From Actinomycetota bacterium (GTDB lineage: Bacteria > Actinomycetota > Actinomycetes > S36-B12): DNA of 6,790 nt. The DNA is taken from the NCBI GenBank assembly GCA_027729865.1, contig JAQCBM010000103.1, positions 1 through 6,790 of the forward strand, written 5' to 3'. The notes below the pieces were generated by a model, which was not told the origin of the DNA, did not search any database, and was given only the letters and a program-made list of their open reading frames with translations. The position numbers and the translations under genes were made by a program. This document shows, one piece after another, positions 1 through 6,790 of this stretch; the stretch's first letter is position 1; each line of letters starts with the position of its first letter.

Positions 1-600
1 CCAGTCAGTCCATGCATCTTGTAGTTCGCTGAGATCGCCGCGACGCTGTGCGGTCTGTCGGGCGATGTCAGTCCGTAGGTGATCGGCGAGCACATCCCAC
101 AGCACCGCCGGTGTCGTCGGCTCAGTCCGCAAACGGGCCACGAGCCCCAGTTCACTTCCAGGGTCTCCCGGCCTGTAGTCGAGGGCGTGCACCAGGATGT
201 CCTTGACCGAACGATGGCTTGTCGCGGCCTCGGCCAACACGTCTGAGAGGTGTGGCGCGCTGCGGAACACATCGCGTAGGTCTGCTGGAACAGGCCATCG
301 CAGTTTGATCACGTGAGCAACTTCGTGTTCGATGTCCCACGGCAACTCGGTGACTGCGGTGAACTCGCCGGATCGCACGATCACGACGTCGACCTTTTTG
401 GGATGTGCGCTAGCGCGAATCTCGAGGTCCCACATCACCCGCAGTTCATGCCAATGGGACGCGATGCGAACCGTGTAGTCATGTTCGATGTCGGCAATCT
501 CGAAATCGCTGAGAATTGCTTCAGGGTCGAGAACTACGACAGGGCCTGACCGGTTCGAGGTCAACGAGTCGCCGAACTGTGCATCGACCCAACGTCTCAC
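1..600 (-). CDS. pglZ: PglZ/BrxZ-like protein, N-terminal 200 residues (3' end outside window)
   Basis: A reading frame starts at GTG 600, overlaps the helicase stop (GTGA, 597-600) and stays open to the left edge for exactly 200 codons. An AGGG at 608-611 lies 7 bases before the start and is a weak Shine-Dalgarno match. The sequence begins VRRWVDAQFGD and has PVVVLDPEAIL at 20-30, a second strand-like stretch VDVVIVRSGEF at 70-80, and TELPWDIEHEVAHVIKL at 84-100. This layout matches the N-terminal region of PglZ proteins, which carry a VVVLDP strand near the start and an LPxDI motif before the alkaline-phosphatase-like domain. The catalytic metal-binding residues would lie beyond the window, so activity cannot be judged. 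PglZ is a hallmark of BREX, and its place directly after a BrxHII-type helicase is expected for type 3. Without the context the 200 residues alone would support only a tentative call. Confidence 0.65.
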   Translation of the reverse strand, partial: MRRWVDAQFGDSLTSNRSGPVVVLDPEAILSDFEIADIEHDYTVRIASHWHELRVMWDLEIRASAHPKKVDVVIVRSGEFTAVTELPWDIEHEVAHVIKLRWPVPADLRDVFRSAPHLSDVLAEAATSHRSVKDILVHALDYRPGDPGSELGLVARLRTEPTTPAVLWDVLADHLRTDIARQTAQRRGDLSELQDAWTDW

Positions 601-3032
601 GGATCAACCCTGACCACGAGCCGAAGGCGAGCATCCGGCAACGTCAGACCCGCGTCGCCAGCAACGCGGGCCACAGCGCGATAGGCGTGGTCGACGCCCT
701 CCTCGACGATGCGTCGCCATTGCTCCTCATCAGGTGTGCGTTGATCGATAATCAGCACGTCTTGGCTGCAGCGATCCCATGCGGTGATTGCGATATCAGG
801 TCGCATCAGCCCGATGTCGGGCTGGAACACGGCAACGGCACTGCGTGTCGCGCCGTCAGGAGTGACCTCCCACACCGAAAGCCAACCTGCGGGCGTCTCG
901 GCGAGGCGGATGACCGGACAGGGTTCACCGGGAGCCATCTCCGGCAGATGCTTCAGCGCGTCGAGCGGATCGATGACCGGGTGACCCAGCTCGCCTTTAG
1001 CGTCAGCGGCGGTCCGAACCAGCGCAGCAAGTCGTTCGGGGCTGACTGCGTGCGCAGCGGAACCCGTCGGTTCTACGAGCTCGGCGATGTGTCCCGCCTC
1101 GACCGCCTCGTCCCGTGTTCCCTCCGCGAACGTCGTGGCCTGCTCCTCGAGCTGCTCGGGTGTGACGATCGCTGCGGTCCACAGATCGTCGGTGCGGCGC
1201 GCAGCTGATTCGAGGACATCTCCTCGTTTGTCGGCACCGAGTTCCTCGAGGATGACGCCGAGCTTCGTGTCGAGCACCTCGAGCACTCTTGCTTCAACAG
1301 AATGTTCACAGACAAGGTTGAACGCCTGAACGGGGTGCGTTTGCCCGATCCGATCGACTCTGCCGATTCGTTGCTCGATCTTGGATGGCGACCACGGAAG
1401 GTCCCAGTTCACCACGACATGGGCGAACTGCAAGTTGATGCCTTCTCCACCAGCATCGGTGGACACGAGCACCTGAGCACTGTTGCGGAAGGCCTGCTGT
1501 GCCATCGCCCGCTCAGCAAGCCCCATCGACCCGTTGATCGCCACCGCGCGCACACCGGCCTCGTCGAGGAGCCGAAGCAACATGTCCTGAGTAGGGACGA
1601 ACTCGGTAAACACCAACACCTTGACGTTCGGGTCACCCTCAGCTCGTCGCAACTCACCAAGCAACTCGAAGAACGCCCGGACCTTGGCATCGGCCCCAGC
1701 CGCGGCTGCGTTGCGCGCCAAGTTGAGTAGGTGGTTCAACTCGAACCGCTCCGTCTCCCACGCCGGGCCGCGGGTGCCGACAAGCGCCTCGAACTGCTCC
1801 TCGCCGGTGAGTTCGGCCCACTCCTCACCACGATCGACGAACAAGCTGAGTTGCTCCCCCGGCTCACCAAGCGCGGCAGAACGCTTCTCCAACGCAGCAA
1901 GGATCGCCGCCGTGCTCGACGATACGAGCCGCTGCATCAGCAACACGAGGAAACCGGCGGCGTTGCGCTTCTCCCGTTGTGCGGCGTTCCACCCGTTGCG
2001 GACGTACTCGGTGACCGCGTCGTACAACTCTCGCTCAAGATGTCGATCCGAATAGGGCGCGATCCGAATCGACGTGGTCCGGGGCTGGAAAAGCGCGCGG
2101 CCGTCATTGTCAACCGCACGGCGCTTCTCGGCGCGTGCCACAACAGGGCTGACGGTTGTCCTCTGCACCGGCAGTCCGTGACTGAACCGTTCGTCGAGAA
2201 GTCCAAGGAACCGTCGGAAGCCATCGGTCTTTCCTGAGTGCGGTGTCGCCGACAGCAACAACACGTGCGGCGCTGCCGCCGACAGTTCAAGAGCGAGACG
2301 ATGCCTGGCGACCTCATCGCTCGATCCCGCCACATGATGCGCTTCGTCGATGATCACCATGTCCCAACCCGCATCCACCAACGCTCTGAATCGGGCTGCG
2401 TTATGGGCTTCAACCTGCTCGGGGGTCCAGCCGGCACGCCGGCGCAGCGGTTTCACTGCATCGAGCGAGCAGACAACATGGTCGAACACCCGCCACGGGT
2501 CGACGCCGCTGTCCACCGGGAACCCTTCTGGGCCGACTCGAACGAACTCCTCGCTGAAACGCTCCGACATCTCGGCGACCCACTGGAGTTGCACACCCTT
2601 AGGTGCCACAACGACCACACGTCGCAGGCGCCCTCGTGCCTTCATCTCGGCGAGGATCGCGCCTGCGGTGATCGTCTTACCCAGGCCCACTTCATCGCAG
2701 ATGGCGAGACGAACCGGCTCCATCGCCAATGCCCGTTCCAAGGTGGCCACCTGATGCGGAAGCAGCGACACACCACCACGCGCCGCAACGAGCACATCGC
2801 CGTCAGCAGCAAGGGCCAGCGCGCGCGTTGCGGCAGCACGGAGCTTGACCTCGGCCGCTGACCAACGTCGCCAGGACAACTCGGTTAAGTCCCCGGATGC
2901 GACACGCATCCTCTGCTGCGTCGACGGCACGACGATCTCGGCCATGGCCCGACCCCACAGATCGGAGCGAGCCAGAACCTCGACCGGCTCGCCAGCACCC
3001 GGCAACCATGCCCATTCGGGCTCGCGCGGCAT
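597..3032 (-). CDS. brxHII: SNF2-family DEAD/DEAH helicase, BREX BrxHII-like
   Basis: This is a complete 811-residue superfamily 2 translocase. The N-terminal ~55 residues (PVEVLARSDLWGRAMAEIVV at 16-35) look like a small beta domain found before the helicase in BrxH and DISARM-type helicases. RecA domain 1 has LLPHQ (90-94), Walker A DEVGLGKT (113-120), Walker B DEAHH (229-233) and motif III SATPHSGKTDGF (261-272). RecA domain 2 has KVLVFTEF (471-478), INGSM (499-503), motif V STDAGGEGINLQ (524-535) and motif VI QRIGRVDRIGQ (554-564). All catalytic motifs are intact. Residues ~615-811 form a C-terminal region with no nuclease motif that I can see. The role in BREX is presumed to be ATP-driven movement on DNA; it is a proven component by gene content, but its exact step is not known. 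The ATG at 3032 is 2 bases after the methyltransferase stop and lacks a good Shine-Dalgarno site, so re-initiation after the upstream gene is likely. The stop overlaps the next start. Confidence 0.85.
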   Translation of the reverse strand: MPREPEWAWLPGAGEPVEVLARSDLWGRAMAEIVVPSTQQRMRVASGDLTELSWRRWSAAEVKLRAAATRALALAADGDVLVAARGGVSLLPHQVATLERALAMEPVRLAICDEVGLGKTITAGAILAEMKARGRLRRVVVVAPKGVQLQWVAEMSERFSEEFVRVGPEGFPVDSGVDPWRVFDHVVCSLDAVKPLRRRAGWTPEQVEAHNAARFRALVDAGWDMVIIDEAHHVAGSSDEVARHRLALELSAAAPHVLLLSATPHSGKTDGFRRFLGLLDERFSHGLPVQRTTVSPVVARAEKRRAVDNDGRALFQPRTTSIRIAPYSDRHLERELYDAVTEYVRNGWNAAQREKRNAAGFLVLLMQRLVSSSTAAILAALEKRSAALGEPGEQLSLFVDRGEEWAELTGEEQFEALVGTRGPAWETERFELNHLLNLARNAAAAGADAKVRAFFELLGELRRAEGDPNVKVLVFTEFVPTQDMLLRLLDEAGVRAVAINGSMGLAERAMAQQAFRNSAQVLVSTDAGGEGINLQFAHVVVNWDLPWSPSKIEQRIGRVDRIGQTHPVQAFNLVCEHSVEARVLEVLDTKLGVILEELGADKRGDVLESAARRTDDLWTAAIVTPEQLEEQATTFAEGTRDEAVEAGHIAELVEPTGSAAHAVSPERLAALVRTAADAKGELGHPVIDPLDALKHLPEMAPGEPCPVIRLAETPAGWLSVWEVTPDGATRSAVAVFQPDIGLMRPDIAITAWDRCSQDVLIIDQRTPDEEQWRRIVEEGVDHAYRAVARVAGDAGLTLPDARLRLVVRVDP

Positions 3033-3034
3033 CG

Positions 3035-5695
3035 CTACGGTGCCAGTCTTTCGGCGTTACGGAAGTAGTGCAGCAATGCCGAGTCCTCGATGAACACATC
3101 ACTCGGCAGACGGCGCCCAACCGTCGTGACCGTCGCATAGTCCTTCGCTGCCCACGCCGCTTTGAACCCGGCCCGGATCGCCTCAGTACGGAACCGAGTC
3201 AACGGACCCCGCCCATCCTTGTAGCCCTCGAACTCACGCAACAGTGCACGCGTCCGCAACTGATCCAGATCCTCAGCCTTCTTCGGATCCGGCACCGACC
3301 AACGACCACTACCATCGGTCACGAAGTTGCCTTCGAGCATCTCACGCAGATCAGGCATCTCCTCCCACGACGCCACACTCGACTGCATCTCACGCATGAA
3401 CAACGGCTGGACATCCGCAAACGTTCGAGGCCGATCCTTCAACGTCTGACGAAGCCACTGCACCGCCGTCGACTCATCCCGGATGAACAACTCCTGGACA
3501 GCAAGATCTTTGAACGTGATCCGGAACCGCTCGTACTCCTCAACCTGACCCGGCAAGAAATACATGCCATCCCGCACCGGGAACCGTTGCTCCAACCCCG
3601 CGTAGAACTCCGCAGCCGTCATCGGCACAAGGGTGTTCCTCGCCACGTGATACCCAACCATGCGCTCATACACCCGGTCCGCTTGCCGCTCCCGGACCAC
3701 CAACGCCTGACCCTTACTGCCCTCAGTCGCTGGGATCCGGGACAGGTGCTCCCGCACAAACGCCCAGGCGCCATCGGCACTCCCCGCAGCAATCTCGAAC
3801 AACTGCTCCGTCGCCACCGCAGGCTTATACGCCGAAATCACCAAATCATGCTTCACCGTGTTGATAGCGGTGCGTTGAGTGAAGGAAAGCTGACCCTTAT
3901 CTATTACCCGAGTGTCGGCAACAACGAAACCAGCCTCCGAAAGTGCATGCTGGATTAGCAGCCAGACAGTGTTCGAGGAGTTTGAAAACTCAACAGTCAT
4001 CCACCTTCCAGGTTTCAAAACCCGGAAAAACTCTGCGAAGCACTGCCGAATCAGCGCTCCGTAGGTGTCTTCAGTTTTAGGCCGTTGACTATTCCTATCG
4101 ATAATCGCTTCATCCGCAAAAGAGGTCGAAACTGCATGCCATAGCTCCATCAAGTGAGCCATGTCGGAGTAGTAGATATTTTGGCCAAACGGAGGGTCTA
4201 CAAATACGTAATCAACACTATTGTCGGGAATAGGGAAATGAGTTGACGAGCCTGTGGAGATGAATACCTCACCCGCTTTCCGCTGAGTGCTAGCCCACAG
4301 ATTTGCCAAGACCTGGCGCTTCCCCCGCGAGGGCATGGAACCAAGTAGATTGTACCTAACAGAGCACTCGGAGACCAAGGACGGAACGTAATAGAATCCT
4401 TTCTTGTACCGATTTAACTGTGAGAATGCTTTCGCCTCATATACATTTAGCCACGATAGACCAAGGATTGCCTGTTCAATCCAAAATCGGAGTGCGATTT
4501 TAAGCAAGTGATCTTCTTCTTCGCCCGCCCAACTCCACAATATGGATAAAGAGATCAGGCTACGGTCAGGCCAGAAAGCCTCGACTGTTGAGAAGCCTCT
4601 ACCCTGCAAGTCAGCACGCTCGTGGGTGGAATGCATGTATTGGAGGACACCCGATGGGAACCACGCAACAGGGGTTCTAGCGATCCTCTCTAGGAGATTG
4701 AGGTCGCTGATCTCTACGGCCTTCTCTCCTCGAGTCTTTCCATTCCGCCAGAAGATCCGAACTGGCCTAAACATGATTCGATCAAACACATTCCCATTGA
4801 GAGCAGTGATACGCTCCATTCTTCGATCAAGACTGCTCTTGCCCAGCGAAACCCCGCACGCAACGCATGGGAAAGTGTCACGGATCGTTCCGTCATCTTC
4901 ATTGAACGCGGAGTCGTAGAACACTACTTCTCCGCCACAATGTGGACATGTGAATACCTCTGACCAGACGGTGTAATCAATGTCAGCCTCGAACGGAGCA
5001 CCTGCGTTAGGTGTCACAGTCGTCTTGAACATCCAACCGTAACTCGCCTCAAAGCGGTCTAAGAGAGCCTTTGAAGCGAAGTCAAACTTAGCTCCATCGA
5101 TCGGCAAGTTCAGGCCCGCCTCGATGAAAGTAGCCAAGGGTCCAAGGTCCCCAAGGATCGCTCTACGAGCGCCCCACTGGATCTTATCCCTCCCTAGTTC
5201 CTGCTCTATGTCGGCTTTAGTCTTCGGATCAGGATGTCCACATTGTTGGGCTGCCACGCCGGTCATTCCCGAGCCGGCAAACCCGTCGAGTACGACGTCT
5301 CCTGGCATGGTGTAGTGGAGAATGAACCGCATGATCGCCGGGTGCGGCACCTTCGTCGGATACGAGTGCGCCTTGTAGAAGGGATTGCCCTTTCCTTCGC
5401 TCACGTCCGATGCGAATGGACCCGGGTCCACCCGACCATCGTCGCTTGGCCGATCGAGGGTTTCGAGCCAGTCGGCGATGAATGGGTTCGGGCATGCCGT
5501 GTAGTACGGCGGGTAGGACATGGCGAGGATGTCCTCGTCGCTTCCCTGTGGGAACCCGGGGAGCTTGCGGATATCAGGCAGGCGCCGCCGCAACTCCTCA
5601 CGCGCAGCAGCCACCAACTCATCACGCTCAACAGAATCGTCCGAGTTCCCGAAGATGCCTTCGAACCCTGAGATCGGGTCATCGGTTCCGCTCAC
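3035..5695 (-). CDS. pglXI: BREX type 3-like amino DNA methyltransferase with Zn ribbon (PglXI/BrxX)
   Basis: This is a complete 886-residue protein that starts at GTG 5695 behind a GAGGAG site and ends at TAG 3035. An N-terminal block carries SYPPYYTACPNPF (residues 60-72), then HSYPTKVPHPA (110-120). The SAM-binding motif I, VVLDGFAGSGMTGVAA, is at 134-149. A Zn ribbon follows with CPHC (250-253) and CVAC (277-280). The catalytic motif IV, DYVFVDPPFGQNIYYSDM, is at 495-512, with DPPF at 500-503. The order motif I - Zn ribbon - motif IV fits an alpha-like amino methyltransferase (N6-adenine, or less likely N4-cytosine) of the COG1743 type. The C-terminal ~200 residues (EFYAGLEQRFPVRDGMYFLP at 696-715, then WLRQTL and LLREFEGY) form a conserved extension rather than a catalytic domain. 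In BREX the methyltransferase marks self DNA and is also needed for phage exclusion. The gene sits 2 bases before the helicase start. Its middle part has clearly lower G+C than its ends. No frameshift or internal stop is seen. Confidence 0.8.
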   Translation of the reverse strand: MSGTDDPISGFEGIFGNSDDSVERDELVAAAREELRRRLPDIRKLPGFPQGSDEDILAMSYPPYYTACPNPFIADWLETLDRPSDDGRVDPGPFASDVSEGKGNPFYKAHSYPTKVPHPAIMRFILHYTMPGDVVLDGFAGSGMTGVAAQQCGHPDPKTKADIEQELGRDKIQWGARRAILGDLGPLATFIEAGLNLPIDGAKFDFASKALLDRFEASYGWMFKTTVTPNAGAPFEADIDYTVWSEVFTCPHCGGEVVFYDSAFNEDDGTIRDTFPCVACGVSLGKSSLDRRMERITALNGNVFDRIMFRPVRIFWRNGKTRGEKAVEISDLNLLERIARTPVAWFPSGVLQYMHSTHERADLQGRGFSTVEAFWPDRSLISLSILWSWAGEEEDHLLKIALRFWIEQAILGLSWLNVYEAKAFSQLNRYKKGFYYVPSLVSECSVRYNLLGSMPSRGKRQVLANLWASTQRKAGEVFISTGSSTHFPIPDNSVDYVFVDPPFGQNIYYSDMAHLMELWHAVSTSFADEAIIDRNSQRPKTEDTYGALIRQCFAEFFRVLKPGRWMTVEFSNSSNTVWLLIQHALSEAGFVVADTRVIDKGQLSFTQRTAINTVKHDLVISAYKPAVATEQLFEIAAGSADGAWAFVREHLSRIPATEGSKGQALVVRERQADRVYERMVGYHVARNTLVPMTAAEFYAGLEQRFPVRDGMYFLPGQVEEYERFRITFKDLAVQELFIRDESTAVQWLRQTLKDRPRTFADVQPLFMREMQSSVASWEEMPDLREMLEGNFVTDGSGRWSVPDPKKAEDLDQLRTRALLREFEGYKDGRGPLTRFRTEAIRAGFKAAWAAKDYATVTTVGRRLPSDVFIEDSALLHYFRNAERLAP
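3840..5230 (-). other. Low-G+C core inside the methyltransferase gene (possible recombined specificity module)
   Basis: A hand count from 3841 to 5220 gives about 51% G+C. Sampled lines immediately to the left (3541-3780) are mostly 60-70%. Lines 4381-4500 fall to about 40%. The block encodes roughly residues 157-618, starting just after motif I and ending just after the motif IV half of the catalytic domain. Three in-frame TTA leucine codons (L212, L383, L427) and A/T-ending codons such as ATA (I385) and AAA (K399) lie here. No in-frame TTA was found in the rest of the gene, the ATPase part or the PglZ part, and one was found in the helicase (L49). The reading frame is intact throughout. Edges are approximate, since composition changes gradually over tens of bases. 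Confidence 0.6.
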
Positions 5696-6790
5696 GGTGC
5701 GGTCTCCTCGGTGGGGACGATGCGGATCCTGTCATCAGCGCCGCCTTGCGTGAGGCTGTTCACAAGGTCCGAGAACCGCGCCTTGAGTTCATCGACCGTG
5801 ATGGGCGCTGCCTCGGGGAAGAGTGTGTGCCAGATCTCATTGGGACTCACGCGTTTCACTTCGAAGCGATTCAGGACCTGGCCGACAGCCCGAACGAACT
5901 GATCCGTGACGGGGTCGGGAAGTTGGCGGCTATCGATGAATCCCTGCACCATCTTCTTGCTGGCGTCTTTGAGGAGGGCAACCTGCTCTGCCATCTCGGG
6001 GACTGACACCGAGTCGAGAATCGCCTTCTCCCATTCGGACCGCAGCGATGCCACCTGGTCCTCAAGAGCCTCGAGGAGTGCCATGGCCGTTGGGCCTGAG
6101 GTGGCCTTAGGCCGGTAGTTGCACTCGGGGCACGTGACGCTGCGGCTGAGCTTGGTCGGGTCAAAGGTCTTGCAGCTACCGAGGTCGGCGAGTTTCTGCT
6201 GCAGGGCCTCGTACTTGCCGCCAGGCAGTAGTGCGATGGTCGAGAGAACGCTGAGGTCAGCGAACGGTTGGCCTTCACGTAGCCGGCGTTTACGGTCGTC
6301 ACCTGCGCCATCGAGGCGGTCTCGGTTGTGCGATGCGACAGCCACCTCAGCGAATCGGCGGCGGAGATCCTCGCCGGCAGCTTTCAGCGTCGCGACCTTA
6401 GCTGCGTCGGGTTCTTTGTCGGTTCGGAACAGTTCGAGCAACTCGTTACGGTGTGCGATGGCGTCGACGCTGATCGGGTCGTTAGCACCGAAGACATCGA
6501 CGGCTTCGCGGAGATAGGCGACGACATCGGAGATGTGTTGTTCGGTGTGTTTGGTTACTTCAACCCAGGACAGAACCTTCTTGCCCTCGGCGGCGGCGGC
6601 GATCTGCTCCTTGGTGAGATCGAGTTTGTTGAGCTTGCCGACGGTGTTGCGGGCTTTCAGATTGTTGACGGCATCTTCGAACGTCTTGAGTTTGGCGGCG
6701 CGTTCCGTCTGGTTCTCGATGATCTGCGCACCCCACACGATGATGCCGTCGCCGAGTGCGCTGCGCGCCCGAACGATCCGATCTGCGTAG
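5692..6790 (-). CDS. brxC: BREX ATPase BrxC/PglY-like protein, C-terminal part (5' end outside window)
   Basis: This is the C-terminal 365 residues of a larger protein; the reading frame is open to the right edge, so the GTG at 6738 is probably internal and not the true start. The visible part is largely helical and charged. A segment around residues 36-60 (NNLKARNTVGKLNKLDLT) resembles the C-terminal region of the large BREX-associated ATPases. A cysteine knuckle follows, with C206 then CPEC at 220-223, and then a helical tail that ends VPTEETAP. The P-loop domain expected at the N-terminus cannot be seen. In BREX, BrxC/PglY is a large ATPase needed for defence and probably works with PglX and PglZ. 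The gene overlaps the methyltransferase by four bases (GTGA), which suggests coupled translation. The assignment rests on resemblance plus gene order: the downstream genes are a Zn-ribbon methyltransferase, a SNF2 helicase and a PglZ-like protein. Taken alone, this fragment would be called hypothetical. Confidence 0.6.
   Translation of the reverse strand, partial: YADRIVRARSALGDGIIVWGAQIIENQTERAAKLKTFEDAVNNLKARNTVGKLNKLDLTKEQIAAAAEGKKVLSWVEVTKHTEQHISDVVAYLREAVDVFGANDPISVDAIAHRNELLELFRTDKEPDAAKVATLKAAGEDLRRRFAEVAVASHNRDRLDGAGDDRKRRLREGQPFADLSVLSTIALLPGGKYEALQQKLADLGSCKTFDPTKLSRSVTCPECNYRPKATSGPTAMALLEALEDQVASLRSEWEKAILDSVSVPEMAEQVALLKDASKKMVQGFIDSRQLPDPVTDQFVRAVGQVLNRFEVKRVSPNEIWHTLFPEAAPITVDELKARFSDLVNSLTQGGADDRIRIVPTEETAP
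5704..5709 (-). promoter_or_regulatory. Shine-Dalgarno site of the methyltransferase gene
   Basis: GAGGAG on the minus strand lies 8 bases before the GTG at 5695. It sits inside the last codons of the upstream ATPase gene. It is the clearest ribosome binding site in the window and supports the GTG start that overlaps the upstream stop codon. Confidence 0.7.

Noticed and set aside
516..1208. Long plus-strand open frame of about 230 codons
   Set aside because: It lies antisense to the helicase 3' end and PglZ start. Its arginine- and serine-rich, low-complexity translation is typical of a shadow frame in high-GC DNA, and no motif is visible.
2897..3958. Plus-strand open frame of about 353 codons
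   Set aside because: It runs antisense across the helicase start and the methyltransferase C-terminal part, both of which have recognisable protein motifs. Its translation is rich in Arg, His, Pro and Leu with no domain pattern.
3840..5230. An inserted mobile element inside the methyltransferase gene
   Set aside because: Despite the change in base composition, the frame is continuous and the encoded residues carry the family's Zn ribbon and motif IV. No terminal inverted repeats or transposase are seen.
597..5695. DISARM class 1 system (SNF2 helicase DrmD plus adenine methyltransferase)
   Set aside because: The helicase and methyltransferase would fit loosely, but there is no DrmA, DrmB or DrmC, and the adjacent PglZ-like and BrxC-like proteins with a Zn-ribbon methyltransferase fit BREX better.
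597..5695. Type I or type III restriction-modification operon
   Set aside because: No specificity subunit and no nuclease motif is seen in the helicase, and the methyltransferase has the Zn ribbon and long C-terminal extension of the BREX type 3 family.
1..6790. CRISPR arrays, tRNA or rRNA genes, terminators and promoters
   Set aside because: Genes cover the whole window with gaps of at most 2 bases. I saw no regular direct repeats and no hairpin followed by a T-run at any junction.

Overview
The window is a dense, one-directional block of four genes, all on the minus strand, with no intergenic stretch longer than 2 bases. By eye, most of it is about 60% G+C. Codons are G/C-ending and GTG is used as a start codon at two junctions. 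This points to a high-GC bacterium, most likely an actinomycete relative, but no taxonomic marker is present and the organism call is an inference.

In transcription order (right to left) the layout is as follows. (1) 6790-5692: the C-terminal 365 residues of a large protein that resembles the BrxC/PglY-type ATPase of BREX systems; its ATPase domain lies outside the window. (2) 5695-3035: a complete 886-residue amino DNA methyltransferase with a Zn ribbon (COG1743-like, BREX PglXI/BrxX type). (3) 3032-597: a complete 811-residue SNF2-family helicase (COG0553-like, BrxHII type) with all core motifs intact. (4) 600-1: the first 200 residues of a protein that looks like the N-terminus of PglZ/BrxZ, cut by the left edge. 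Genes 1/2 and 3/4 overlap by four bases (GTGA), and genes 2/3 are separated by two bases, so this is a tightly coupled operon.

The order ATPase - Zn-ribbon methyltransferase - SNF2 helicase - PglZ is the core order known for type 3 BREX anti-phage systems (brxF, brxC, pglXI, brxHII, pglZ, brxA). The expected flanking genes brxF and brxA would lie outside the window on the right and left. In such systems the methyltransferase marks host DNA at a non-palindromic site. The ATPase, helicase and PglZ act together to block replication of unmarked phage DNA. That mechanism is family knowledge and cannot be seen in this sequence.

The most notable local signal is a compositional break inside the methyltransferase gene. 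About 1.4 kb (roughly 3840-5230) averages near 51% G+C and holds three of the window's four TTA leucine codons. It covers the Zn ribbon, the putative target-recognition region and the second catalytic motif. The gene's ends and its neighbours are near 60% or above. This looks like a swapped specificity module inside an otherwise stable defence operon.
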